A stretch of DNA of 64,000 bases from Sindora glabra (taxonomy: Eukaryota > Streptophyta > Magnoliopsida > Fabales > Fabaceae), in assembly GCA_020226215.1 (NCBI GenBank), contig CM035231.1:50744876-50808875 (forward strand). The letters run 5' to 3'. The first letter of the stretch is position 1, and each line of letters begins with the position of its first letter. Positions 12,024 to 24,109 of the stretch are shown piece after piece. The notes beneath the pieces were generated by a model. It saw only the letters and a list, made by a program, of their open reading frames with translations. It was not told the DNA's origin and did no database searches. The translations under genes and the position numbers were made by a program.

Positions 12024-13280
12024 ATGGCCAATGAGATGGGCGATGAGGTTGCTATTGAGATTGAAGAAATGCTGACTAAGGCAGAAGCTCCCTTGACTAA
12101 TAAATGTTGCATCTACAAAGTGCCTGATAGACTCCGGAAATTAAACGAACATGCTTATACCCCATAGGTTGTCTCAATAGGGCCCTTTTCACGATGGTAG
12201 TCCTAGTCTGCGAAACATGGAAAGCCAGAAACAGATATTTCTCAAGAGATTCATTATAAGAACATACACAAAGTTAGACAGTTTGGTCCGTCGTATGGAT
12301 GAGCTAGAACCAACGGTTCGTGGTTGTTGCTCGGAGAACATTAAGCTCAGCAAGAAGGAGCTTGTCAAAATAATTATAGTAGATGCTGGCTTCATACTCG
12401 AGCTTTTCATTTGGTTTGCTCTGGACGAGTTGAATAAAGATGATCTCCTATCACAAAATTCTTGGTTGCTCGAGGATGTACGATGGGATTTATTGTTACT
12501 TGAGAATCAACTTCCTTTCATTGTTCTCGATGAACTATTTGGACTTACCAAGTCTGCAGGTGTCCAACGTTCATTGCTTGATCTCACATTTCATATGTTT
12601 AGTATTTACAATTTACAAGATATTACCCCTCAATCTGTAGCCGTTAACCCGCTTCACTTGACGGATCTGCTTAGAACATTCCATTTACAACCAGAATTCA
12701 ATAGGCCTCATAATAGGCCAACAAGAACGATAGATCTTCTTTACTCAGTGACTGAGTTACGGGAAGCAGGAGTAAAGCTCAAGATAAATGAAAGAAGCCG
12801 ATGCCTGCTAGATTTGAAATTTTCAGGTGGTGTCCTTGAACTTCCCCAATTAAGAGTGTATGACTTCACTGAAATGTTGTTTCGTAATTTGATGGCTTTG
12901 GAGCAATGTCACTACCTTCTTGAGTCCTACGTTACTGACTACGTTGTAATTTTAGATTACCTCATAAATAAGGAAAGAGATATGGATATTCTGGTTCAAA
13001 AAGGAATAGTGAAGAGCTGGCTTGGTGAAAACAATGATGTGGCTAAACTTGTCAACGGTCTTGAGACAAATATCACTCACATAAACCTCAATTTAAATTA
13101 CCATTATCTTTGCAGGGATTTGAATCCTTCTGTGAAGATGCTTGGCACATTAGAAAGGCAACTTTAAGACGTGATTACTGCAGGACTCCTTGGCAGACTG
13201 CTGCTTCTGTTGCTGCAATTTTAATCCTCATAATGACTTTAATTCAAACAGTGTTTTCTATCTTACAAGTTTTCTTGTAG
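12024..13280 (+). pseudogene. DUF247 (UPF0481) family protein, disrupted
   Basis: DUF247 proteins are plant membrane-associated proteins of unclear biochemical role; some grass members are tied to self-incompatibility. The reading begins at ATG 12024 (MANEMGDEVAIEIEEML) and shows the conserved CCIYKVPDRLRKLNEHAYTP. An in-frame TAG follows at 12165-12167, and a one-base shift lies near 12190 within the conserved IGPFH region. The main body (12217-13125) is open and has LLENQLPF and MALEQCHYLLESYV. Near 13125-13128 a second shift moves the last part (WHIRKATLRRDY, TPW, then a hydrophobic helix) into another frame ending TAG 13278-13280. Length (about 415 codons) and domain order are those of an intact family member, so the gene decayed recently or the assembly has errors. 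The longest uninterrupted part would code 316 residues without the N-terminus or the membrane tail. Confidence 0.85.
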
Positions 13281-14131
13281 CCTAGCTGTTTTGAGTTTCC
13301 AGGTTTAGTGTAATTTTGGGATTTAAATTGTGGTTGTAGATGCAGTTGTAATTTTGTTGTGATTAGTAAAATTGAGAGTAAATTTAGGAAAATGTAACTG
13401 TTACAATGCAATATTGTAGTTGTAGACTACAATTTAAATTCTGATGCAATTTATAAAGATGTGTAAGTGCTTTGTTCAATTTGCTATAAAGCTTAAGATT
13501 GATGGTGTACAATTTATTAATTAATCTATATGAAAACTCTATACTTGTATGTTTCCCTTTTCCTCTCTGCAAAATTTCCTGGTTAATTTCGCTTGTTCCT
13601 AATGGCAAAAAGGGGGTCAAATTTTAACTTTTACATTTATTTTTGTACCTAAAATTCTCATAAACTTTTTAAAAAAGAAATAGAAAAAATTACTATAGAT
13701 CTTTGTACTGTAATTTAATTATGTGAATTGCACCATTTGGACATGTCATTTAATATGTAATGTGCATTAAAATCTATGCACCAACATGTGAATTATTAAT
13801 CAACAACATTTGAATATACTTATAAAAATATTTGTAATTAATTTTGTATTATATATATGTGTGTTTTAATAATTAAAACTAAAATTGAAGAAAATTTTCC
13901 ATGATGTAAAGATACAAATTAATTCATTGTTAAATTTGCACGTAGGTGAAAGAAAACTCAGGAACGGGCACAATAACTTTTTTTCTATTTGTATATAACA
14001 ACAATATTAATAATCATGTGATTTGACATAGCTTAATAAATTGATTGTATAGAAAGACACTGACACTTAATCATGTCTTAATATTTTTCTCTTTTGGTAT
14101 CGAGAATTCAAAAACTATATTTTATGTGTGA
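13281..14131. other. Intergenic DNA downstream of DUF247
   Basis: AT-rich with no gene seen. The 3' end of the DUF247 transcript would lie here, but no distinctive signal stands out. Confidence 0.4.
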
Positions 14132-14247
14132 ATGCTAAAAGATTTGTCATTCCTTTTAATTAAAAATTTACATAGAAGAAATATATTCAACAACAACAAC
14201 AATAATAATAATAATTTTGATGATTTGATTTGTGACGACGACGACGA

Positions 14248-14278
<31 letters not shown>

Positions 14279-14512
14279 TTTGATGATTTGATTTGTGAAG
14301 GAGTGGGTCATAGCATTGTTGGCCATCATTTGAAACAATTATCGATGATATTTTTCCCAGCTAACTGCTCTCTACCTCTTCCAGACATCGGACTCTGCCC
14401 TGACTTTTCTTTCTCAAATTTTGCTGGTTCCCTCAACCGCCGCCTCTTAGCCATTTTTCCTTCCGGGCACTACAGACTTTCCCATTTTCTTGAGGTTGAC
14501 AGAACCTATTAA
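14132..14512 (+). other. Low-complexity open frame with Asn/Asp tracts
   Basis: A frame of 126 codons containing two runs of Asn and one run of Asp, created by the AAC/AAT/GAC microsatellite at 14188-14290. The unit ending NNNFDDLIC occurs twice, 63 bp (21 codons) apart. Downstream residues resemble no family I know. The frame could be part of a decayed gene next to the exon-like repeats, or chance. Confidence 0.25.
14188..14300. repeat. Trinucleotide microsatellite with a 63-bp tandem duplication
   Basis: Runs of CAA, AAT, GAC and AAT follow each other, and the segment TTTTGATGATTTGATTTGTG is repeated at 14215 and 14278. Confidence 0.9.
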
Positions 14513-14665
14513 TTTTCCAGATGTTGATTTTATGTTGTTTTGTCGTTGTAGGACACAATAGGAGGTGTTTTTGGCTTGATGAAGTGTATCATTCCACTTT
14601 TTTCAATCTTGAATCCGAATGTTCCTCCAAAATTCTCACACGTAGGTTACCAGCCTCCTTTGCCT
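14513..14665 (+). repeat. Exon-like repeated motif, copy 2
   Basis: TTTTCCAGATGTTGATT, a pyrimidine-rich stretch ending GTAG, then a frame reading CFWLDEVYHSTFFNLES. It is followed by CCTCCTTTGC and a segment GAGGTCGACAGAACCTA that also occurs just upstream at about 14490-14510. It matches copy 3 with a period near 360 bp. Confidence 0.6.
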
Positions 14666-14872
14666 TCCACCATTATCTTGAGGTCGACAGAACCTACCAA
14701 GGATTTAAATTTCCTTATGAGTGCAATATTTCGGTTCCGGGCTGAATCGCATCTCTAATTTTTCTATAATTTTACACCGAAACAATTATATTTTTTTAAT
14801 ATTTATTTATAATTTTATTAATTATAACAAAATCACAACCGTGATCTCAATTTATAACCAACAATCTACTAA

Positions 14873-15022
14873 CTTTCCAGATATTGATTATATGTTTTGT
14901 CGCTGTAGGATACAGTGGGAGAAGTTTTGGCTTGACGAAGTGTATCACTCCATTTTTTCCAATCTTGAATCCAAATGGTCATCCAAAATTCTCATACGTA
15001 AGTTGCCAGCCTCCTTTGCAGC
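14873..15022 (+). repeat. Exon-like repeated motif, copy 3
   Basis: Same organisation as copy 2: TTTCCAGATATTGATTATATG, acceptor-like GCTGTAG, frame KFWLDEVYHSIFSNLES and the SSKIL segment, then the CCAGCCTCCTTTGCAG tail. The 107-residue frame around it (14721-15044) is otherwise unlike known proteins. Confidence 0.6.
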
Positions 15023-15104
15023 CACTATTGGCGTAAAATGGTGAAAAATTGCAGATATAGTACAATGCACGATAATAATATTATATGTAATAGTGTGTTA
15101 TGAA

Positions 15105-15480
15105 TCGTAATTTAAAACCTTGATGTCGATGGATAGAGTTTGACTTTTAAATCATCCTCAATCTTTACGTATATAATTTCAGTATACTAACCATGCCTCT
15201 TGTTAAAAGAAATACAAAAAAAGTAGAGAAACATAAAGCTTACGCTTACCAACTCCATTGACAACATCGTGGCTGAATTTGGTAATAGTTTTAACATATA
15301 TATATTTTATGCACACTAAAACATATTTGTATATAATAAATAACATACATCAATTTATTTTTAATATAGAAATTATGTTAATATGTTAAATTTATGGCAC
15401 ATTTTTCCATGAATACAAAAATATCATAAATTTAATTTTCATATTTACATAAAATATCATCTAGATCAATCGTCCATTTA
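15105..15480. repeat. Locally duplicated block, copy 2
   Basis: It matches 15930-16275 through many landmarks (CGTAATTTAAAACCTTGATG, GACAACAT..TGGCTGAATTTGG, CATCAATTTATTTTTA, AAAATATCATCTAG) with small indels. The period is about 825 bp, so this is a diverged tandem duplication. Confidence 0.75.
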
Positions 15481-15704
15481 TATCGGTCTTTTGCAATAAA
15501 AATAGTTATATCAGTCTAAAATTTTCATTCTAACCAGTTAAAATTTGCATTCTTTTTCTATGTGAATATTAATATAAGTTAAATGGTGTGTGAATTGATC
15601 CCAAATTCTATTAAAGCAAAAGTGAGAGAATATAATATAATACATTACATTTTTACAAGACAGATGAATATAAAAAATAGAAAATGTTTTAAAGAAAGAA
15701 AAAG

Positions 15705-16290
15705 CAAATAATAAATAGAGTAGCTATTCAGTTAGAAAGACCTCCGCTTCAAATGGTACGTAAAGCCTAATAAATAGATTTGAATAGCAAGCATGTTGCT
15801 CTATTACATTACATTCAATTAATATGAATAGGATAGTTAAATTTGAAAAACAAAAGAAAATAAGAGCTCATCAATTATGGCTGAAAATTGTGATTACAGT
15901 TATAATTGCAGTATTTCTGTAGTTGTAGATCGTAATTTAAAACCTTGATGCCAATAGATAGAATTTGACCTTTATTGCAACCTAATTTAAATCCTCATCA
16001 ATCTTTACATATATATTTTCAGTTGACTAACCACGCATCGAAGAAAAAATAGTAGAAAAGCATAATGCTTGCCAATTTAATTGACAACATTATGGCTGAA
16101 TTTGGAAATAATACATATATTCGCACTAAATATTATACATCAATTTATTTTTAGGATAGAATTTATATTAGTATGTTAAATTTGTGACACATTTTCCTAT
16201 GAATACAAAAATATCATAAATTTAATTTTTATATTTACGTAAAATATCATCTAGCCTAATCATCCATTTAACTAGTTGAACTGATTAAAT
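15705..16290. repeat. Locally duplicated block, copy 3
   Basis: The left part (15705-15850) is related to 10360-10520 and the right part (15930-16275) to 15105-15480 and to the flanks of the MITE at 10.7 kb. The same ancestral block was therefore copied at least three times around the DUF247 sequences. No coding content is seen. Confidence 0.65.
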
Positions 16291-16537
16291 CGTACCTCGT
16301 TACCCTTTTTATTATTTCATCAACCAACCTGATTTTTTTACATAGTTAATAAAAATTTCAACCTTATATGTTGTAGTTTAGCTTTCAATTAACTATGTTT
16401 TCAAATACATCTTAAGTCAAACATTAATCTCCTCAAAACCTTTTGTTATTTTATGTATTCAAATCTAGTTCCTTTTTTTAATAAATGAGGTTAGAGAAAA
16501 GAAAAAGAAAATTACAAATTAACTATTTGTGGGATAG

Positions 16538-17279
16538 TGTCACAAGTTGGCAATTGTGACAATCTAACAAGTAAATATACTTAGTTTTGGATGAGACTAG
16601 GGTAAAAAAATCAAGTATATTGTAGAGCTCCTATAACTAAAAATTGGGATTAATCCCCCATGTGTACTATTTTTCCTATTTTTCAAGAGTATTTTGATAA
16701 TTTTAGCATGATTCAAGAATTTGGAGGAGTTCAAAATTCTATATTTAAGATCTTCACATTTTCATCTTTGTATTGGTATGTTTCAATGCAAATTGGACTT
16801 TTAAAGCATTGCAAAAAAAGGTTTATGATAACTTGGAAAAAGTGTGTCTACTTATGCCAACGAGCTTTTATTCAAAATGCTCTTAAAAGGGGTGAAATGC
16901 CGAGAAGGTTTGGTAAGGTGCTATTGTGCTAGGAATTTGAGTGTATTAGCTTATAGCTATCCTTTACACACTAAAATCACGGAATGAGGGATATACTAAG
17001 CAAATAGACTGCCCTTTTTCTAATTCAAATTTGTCTATTTTGATTCATTATACTTGAAAGCTGCATGTGTGGAGGTGATTTTGTGACTTGGTATGTGTAC
17101 GCATTTCAATGATATTCAATTGTGGCTTACAGACATATTTTACATGGCATTTCAATGATATTCAATTCAATTGTGGCTTACTAAGTGTGCCATTAGAGAG
17201 TTTTAAAGGAAAAGTTTGCATGTTCTTTAAAAGTGGCAATCATGCATCATATAATTTTTGCTAGAGAGCTACTGACCTA
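16538..17279 (+). repeat. Family A 5' LTR
   Basis: It starts TGTCACAAGTTGGC. Its first 490 bp match 20562-21063 and, in reverse complement, the LTRs at 53.7 and 60.9 kb. The end is placed at 17279, where all copies reach CTACT-purine-rich sequence just before a Met-tRNA-like primer site. Inside, a segment GCATTTCAATGATATTCAAT is repeated at 17101 and 17148. Confidence 0.65.
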
Positions 17280-18722
17280 TGATAAATGCTATCAAAGCTT
17301 GGTTTATGCTAAAGAGCCATGATCACATAGGCTACGATTGGTTTAGATGCAGTTTGTCCTATACTTTATGAGGGTTATACAAAATAATCATTCTCAGATT
17401 CAAATGAGTCATTGCCAAAGACATAACTAGAGGATGCAAGAGATTGGATTAGCACAAGAAGCTAGTGTGCAAGAAGATGATACATCTAAGTGACTATAGA
17501 TTAGTGCATTGGGCACAAGCATTTATGATCGAAGGCTAACTTGCTTATGTGTATGAGACATTAGTTATGCACTTATTCATAATAATAATATTAAAGAATG
17601 CAAAATCACCATCCAAAGGGTGAATTGATGTCCTATCTAATGGGAGAAGCATTGGTCTTGCGAGAGAGGTTAACCATTTTCAGAGGTGTATGGTGGAGTT
17701 GGAGGGAAAAACCTTGATCATGCAAAAATGCATGACCCTAATCGAATAGACATATCTTAAGGAGTGACACATTAAAGTAGTGTGTCCAGCAAATTTCTTT
17801 AGAGTTAGTAGTTTAAAATCATGTTAAGGCAGTTTAGAGGGATCATTTATGTTTCTTAGGGGAGCATTGCAGGTTGGCTTAATAGAGAATTAGAGGAATT
17901 GATGTAATGTACACAATATATGGATTTGATAAAAGGCATACAATCTTTTATAAAATTCTTGAATGTAGTAAGTTAGGCTATGTAGTTGCTTTATGAAGCA
18001 GCAACAATGATTCAAAAGAAGGGTAATAGATTAGCATTACATAGTTTCTTAGTCAAGAGACTTCATAACAATTGAGTTCACATTTGTTTGTGCACAAGCA
18101 AAGTAAAACTTGATCTAAAGTATGGGAGGACTTTATACTTAACCCCAACAAGTTGTAAATGTTAAAGAGCCATTAGAAGATGTGCTTAAAGAAGTCATTA
18201 GAGGATGCACTCAAGTTAGGAGTACAAGTGCCTAGATATTGTTGGATATTGCCTGAGATATGAAAGGTGATGAAAACCATGATAATATAGCGTATTAACT
18301 GTGTGAATGGGTTATGGTGGTTAATAAAATTGCTTATAGTATTAATTTATAGAGGATCAGAGGATCCAATTGAGAGTGAAAGTGGCATTATGAAGTGTTA
18401 TGGATTGACCAATAGCTATGCAAGTGAACTTGTGATCGAGGTTATAGGGCTTATGCATAGATCAAGCATAAGTTTTGGCTCTTGTACCAGTGCAATGAGA
18501 CATTAGGTGCAAGACACTTGTTAGTAGGTGATTCAAAGTGCCGAGCATTGTTTATGAGTTATAGTATTAGCATACATTTTTGCTATGGAAGTGGTATTTT
18601 TGCAAGCTGTAAAGGTAGTGAGCATATAGTTGTAAAGGCAATTGAGCTTATAGTTGTAGAGGTAACTAACTATTGGACAAGTTACAATGGTAACAAGTTC
18701 AGGAGAGCTAGTATGAAAGTAG

Positions 18723-20265
18723 TGTTGGTGTATGCCCTAAGAGCCAATCATAGGATGATTGTATAAGCATACATTGTATTATATTTTCATTATTTATATG
18801 AGGCACTTTCAGATTATTATTTCTCTGTGTTAAATAAATAGATACAGTAATTTATCCTTAGAGTAATAATTTCTTGAACAATACTCTTAAATGTCCCTAG
18901 TCAAGTATCATTGTGAAAGGGATAACAATGGTACATAAAGACTAATATGTTGGTTGATTGATATGAGATATCAAGTCAACACATAGATACATGTTAGAGA
19001 ATAGTTGTACTAGACTGGCCCACCATGAGATTGCTACATGGATCATCTTATGAGTGTCATAAGCAGCTCTCATAGTGATAGTGATGCATATGGTCTTTTA
19101 ACTTGAAGTCACCATGGTTTCCAGCATAGTTAGTTATATGCTTTAACATTATCTAACGTTAACTTTAATGGGTTGATTTGGAAGACAGTGATTGGGTATA
19201 CTACTGATTATATAAAGGAATATGAGTGATGTAAATGAGATTTTATCCCTCCTTCTAAAGGAGCGATATCTATGGGGCCCTTGATTGAGTTTGACTATGA
19301 AATGCATGGTCATGCTCAAATGAGTCAACATGTGATGTTGATCTCATTTGCTTTTTTTTTTTGTCAACTTATGAATCAAGAAACACAGAGATCAAATTAT
19401 AAAGGGGATAACACTTTCCATGCCTTGAGTTCGATCTAGATATCTAGGATAAAAGGGGACTGATTGCACAGTCACTGAAAGGTTATGTCAGATCACTGAT
19501 ATTCTCATTACTTGGGTAGTAATGATGCATTGCTAGATGCCGCTTATTGTTTATGATTCTAAAATATGATTTTGGATCATTGCCGACGTGATGGGAACCT
19601 ATCGGGTTACACACAAAGAACGAATCAAAATTGGAATTGGAGCAACATAATTAGAAATTCTAGTTGGACTATAATTTCTAATTAATGAAAGGACCAATTA
19701 GATTGGGCCCTTTTGTTAATGTTATATTGCTTAGGGGCCAATTATTAATTAAGTCATAATATTGGACCTAATTAATAATCAACCCATAATACTCACCTCT
19801 CATTAGGGTTTTAGTGGGTGTCTATATATACAAGATGCTATTCACGCTCAAATACATCAACATATAATCTGGGAGGCATTTTTTAGAGAGAGAATAAATA
19901 GGAGACCCTAAACACCCTAGTTTGCTAGCACAAACTTGAGAGGAGAGAGATTCCATCCAACTTATCTTTTGGCTGGCGTTTTGAGATTGTTCTATATGGA
20001 TACCATAGAAGTGCAGCCACATCAAACGTTGCACTTGTGATCTAATTTTTTTGGTTTCAATTCTAGTTTGTGATCTGGAGTGCGGATTGGATTGGAGAAT
20101 TGGACAGAAGCAGATCGGATTTGCTATGTAGCTGACAGTAGATTATTTGTCGAAAGGTATAAACTTTAATCCCTAATCTATGGCATCCAAAATTTGCATG
20201 GATCCTTGGTGGAAATCGTGCAAAATTTATTTCTGTTGTACATGTATGATGTGCAATTTCTAGCA
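18723..20265 (+). mobile_element. Solo LTR of a Ty1/copia family, TSD AGTAG
   Basis: It begins TGTTGGTGTATGCCC and ends TTTCTAGCA, flanked on both sides by AGTAG (18718-18722 and 20266-20270). It is related, in opposite orientation, to the LTRs of the copia element at 21-43 kb: shared start (GTATGC, GAGCCAATCATA) and shared GGATCCTTGGTGGA near the end. No internal sequence is present, so it is a solo LTR left by recombination between two LTRs, inserted inside family A. Confidence 0.85.
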
Positions 20266-20561
20266 AGTAGCACTAGAAGGAGTTAAGACATTTTGAAAAA
20301 GTTTACAAAGGCAACCATTTAAGAAATTTGTCAAAAATGTATATGATTAAGAGGATACTAATGTTGCAAAGGCAACAATCCAAGTTCAAGATAGGGAACA
20401 TTTATAGAGCTTAAAGAGATAAGCATGAGTGGTTAAGATAGTAACTTAAAGGAGTAAACTAAAGATCAACATGGAGTTTTGATAGAATAGGTAAATTCTT
20501 CATAGAGCCATGTTAGATTAAGGTGTTAATAAGGTCATTCACATTTGAAATGGGGGGAGAA

Positions 20562-21063
20562 TGCTACAAGTTGGCAATTATAATAGTGTAATAGCAAATG
20601 TGCTTAGTTTTCGATGAAACTTGATAGAAAAATTAAGCATATTATAAAGGTCTTATGGTTGAAATTAGGGATAAATTTAACTTGTATACTTTTTTTTCCC
20701 AATTTTCCTAAGTTTGATAACATTTTAATAATTTTGGCATAGTTCAAGAATTCAAAAGAGTTCAAAAAGCCTATATTTGTGATCATCACACTTTTATCTT
20801 CATGTCAGTGTGTTTCAATGTGAATTAAACATTTAGAGAATTGTGAAAAAAGTTTATGATAACATAAAAAAAGTATGCCAACTTATGCTGAATGAGCTTT
20901 TGTTTAAAATGTTCTTTAAAATGTGAAGTGTTGAAAAAGTTCAGCATAGTGCCTTAGTGTTGAGCTACATACTCAAGTGTATTAATTTATGATCTTCCCC
21001 TACATACTTAAAACTATGAAGTGAGACATATACTAAGCAAATGGAGTATCCTCTCCCTATTCA
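20562..21063 (+). repeat. Family A 3' LTR, truncated
   Basis: It starts TGCTACAAGTTGGC right after the polypurine tract at 20551-20561. It matches the left LTR for about 500 bp, then stops abruptly at about 21063 where copia LTR sequence begins. About 240 bp of the LTR is missing. Confidence 0.7.
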
Positions 21064-22603
21064 AAAGGAGTCTCTACTTCTGCTTCCTAACAAGGAATAT
21101 GATTATTAACGTCTAAATGATCCAATCATAAATAAACGAATACAATTATTAGAAATCACAAGCATCATCTGAAAAGGCAATATCTCTATGGTATCCATAT
21201 AGGTAGTTGAATATTGCAATATAATCAGATGGGATCACACAAACTTTCTTTTAACATAATGCTAGTTATGGAGACTTTTCTAGTTTTGAACTACACTCTC
21301 ACAATTAACCTTTAGCACCTTTTCTATCTCATAAATAACCATTATAAATTTTCTAATCTTGGACAGGTATTTATCAAATTATATAATGCATATCTTGATT
21401 GAGTATTTCCTTTTCAAAAGGATAAATATCCTATTAGATATTTCCTTTTAAAAAGATTTAAATAATATTAGTAAGATATTATTATCCTCCTAATTCATTT
21501 TACATCATAAATAAAATATTTTTTTGATTCTTAACTAAAATTACCATAATCAAGGAGGCAATTAAATTTTGATTATTGACCAAGCCCAAACATAACTCTG
21601 GTTAATAAGTAGCCCATATTTATTATCCTTTAAGTATAATTCAATCATATTGTATTATTATTTAGTGAAGTCTAATTATATTAGGCTAATCATAATTAGT
21701 AGCCTTAGTTTGACTAAGAGTTTTTTATTACATTATGAAACCAAAATTTGACATTGTCTTTGTGTGTCACCTTGTAGGCTTTCATTACATTGATAGTATT
21801 AAGAATGTTAGTGATTTAACATAACCTTTCTATAACTAATGTTCCATATAGTTTAGTCCTTTTTGTTTTGGATATTCAGATTAAGCTCAAGGCATAGAAT
21901 ATGTCACCTCTTTTAAAATTCAACTTATATATTTCTTGATTCTCAACTATACTTATTATAACAAATAAATCAATTCCATATATTGATCCATTTAAGCATG
22001 TTCATGCATTCATATTCTCACTCAATCAATGGGGCTCACAAGTATCATTCCTTCTACATAGGAAGGACAAAATCCTATCTAGATCACTTACATCCCAACA
22101 TATCATTTATAGTATACCCAATCACCACCATTTATACTAACCATAATACAAGTGACATTAGATGGTATCAAAGTACACATCCTTTCATGTAAGGAACCAT
22201 AATGACTTTAAGTTAAAATATTACATGCATTATTATCAAAATGAAAATTGCTTATGACATTCACACAGAGATCCATGTAAATTTCTCATAGCAAATCAAT
22301 TAGGTACATTTGTTCTCTAATATGTACCTATTAGTTAACTTGATGTCTTATATTTTTTATTGTGGTCATTAATTAACATATATACTAGTCTCAATGTATT
22401 ATTATTATCCTTATTTATAATAATACTTGACTAGGGATATTTTAATAATAATATAAATTATTTCAAGGATAATTATTATATTTAATTATATTATGCAGAT
22501 ATAATATCAAATATAATAATTGAAATGCCTATATAAAAAAAACATAATATAGTGTATGCAAAAATAATTATCTTATGATTGGCTACTAGAGCATACTCTA
22601 ATA
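21064..22603 (-). repeat. Family B 3' LTR (outer end truncated)
   Basis: It matches the other LTR through long stretches: GTCTAAATGATC...AATCA, CTCATAAAT, TTTTCTAATCTTGG, and the end GATTGGCTACTAGAGCATAC. The inner end is at about 22603 (minus-strand TATTAGAGTATGC, a mutated TG start), next to a decayed polypurine tract AAGTAAAAGAT. It is about 440 bp longer than the partner LTR in its middle. Confidence 0.75.
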
Positions 22604-24109
22604 ATCTTTTACTTGCACTAAAACTAATCACTCATGTATCTAATACTAACTGACCTAGTGTGATTGTCATGCTTTTGCTATGCAAAAGCTTTGTATGTGG
22701 GTCAACTATAATATCATACATTGGATTTTGCATATCTTTACATTCCATCCATCAATGATTTCACAAATAAGATAGGAGCACTAAAATATATGCTTTCATT
22801 ATTGGTGAGATATGGGTTCCTTAACTTGTGTAATAGCCTTATTATTATTGTAATATAGGTTTACTACATAGCAATATACTCAGTCTTTATGATAAATTTA
22901 ACCATTATTCAAGCTTCAAACTTTTCTAGGTTATAGCACTACCATTCAAGCAAAACATATAACTTAATTGTGATATGAAATTGTCCTTATTAAGCTAGAA
23001 ACAGGCATTAGTATAACCCTTTACAACTAATTCCTCCTCACCTCCACGTATCAAGAATGAATCTTTAGTCTTTCTCAAGCACTTAAGGATATCTTGATAA
23101 CAATCCAATGACAAATATAAGGATTTGACTAGCATTTGTTTATTATGTTCAAGGCAAATAAGACATTAGGATGAGTACATAACATGTCATACATGATAGA
23201 TCAAATTGTTTTATTTTTTTTCTATAAAAAAAAACAATTTGATCTATCATGTATATGGATTTTTAATGCATATGGATTTTTATTCATGCAATTTTTCTCA
23301 TCTTGCATCATAAAACACTAAGCATTAAACAAATTTATACTATGTGACATAAGTAAAAACTTCTTTGTAGATTCTTGCATGATGAATTACTTTAGCACCT
23401 TTTTAATATATTTACTTTGACTGAAGTCAAGCAATTTTCTCAATTTATCTTTATAAATCTTGATACCTATCATAGGCAATTTCACCCAAGCAATTCTTTA
23501 AAAAATAATTCTTTAACCAATTATTTATAACCTATTATGTAAGGATATAATTTTCAATGAGTTAAATGCTATCCACATAAAATACAAGGAAAGCAATTAT
23601 GCTTCTACTAACCATTTTGTAAAAACAAGATTCATCTTCATTTTCAATAAAACTACACTTTTAATCATATCACCAAAAAAAAAAATTCAGCTCTGAGAAG
23701 CTTGCTTCAACCCATAAATGAATCTTTGCAACTTACATATGTTTCTAGAATTTCTAGGCCCTTAGGTTATGTCATGTACACATCATCAAGAAGCTTTCTA
23801 TTAAGGAAAGCAATTTTGACACCAATTTGCCATATTTTGTAATCAATAAAATTTAGATGGATTTAAGCATGATAACTAGGGAATAAGTCTTGTCATATTT
23901 AGCAAATAATCATTCATTAAAGGTTTATTCATTGTCATCCATATGAATTTTCTTCTTGAAAACCTATTTGCATCAAATGGGTTTTATCCCTTTAGGTAGG
24001 TCAATTAGAGTCCATATTTAGTTGACATATATGGAATCCATATTAACTCATATGACCTCAAGTTACTTCTCAGAGTTCGACCATTCAAAATTTCTTAATA
24101 AGCTATGGG

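Larger units (their letters stand above)
16538..21063 (+). mobile_element. Non-autonomous LTR retrotransposon, family A (3' truncated)
   Basis: Two related LTRs in direct orientation (16538-17279 and 20562-21063) enclose about 1.7 kb of original internal DNA plus a later solo LTR insertion. A Met-tRNA-type primer site (TGCTATCAAAGC, about 17287) follows the left LTR, and a polypurine tract (TGGGGGGAGAA) ends just before the right LTR. I see no gag or pol domain, so it looks like a LARD-type element moved by other machinery. The right LTR breaks off at 21063 against copia DNA. Two further LTRs of the family lie at 53711-54382 and 60944-61633. Confidence 0.65.
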
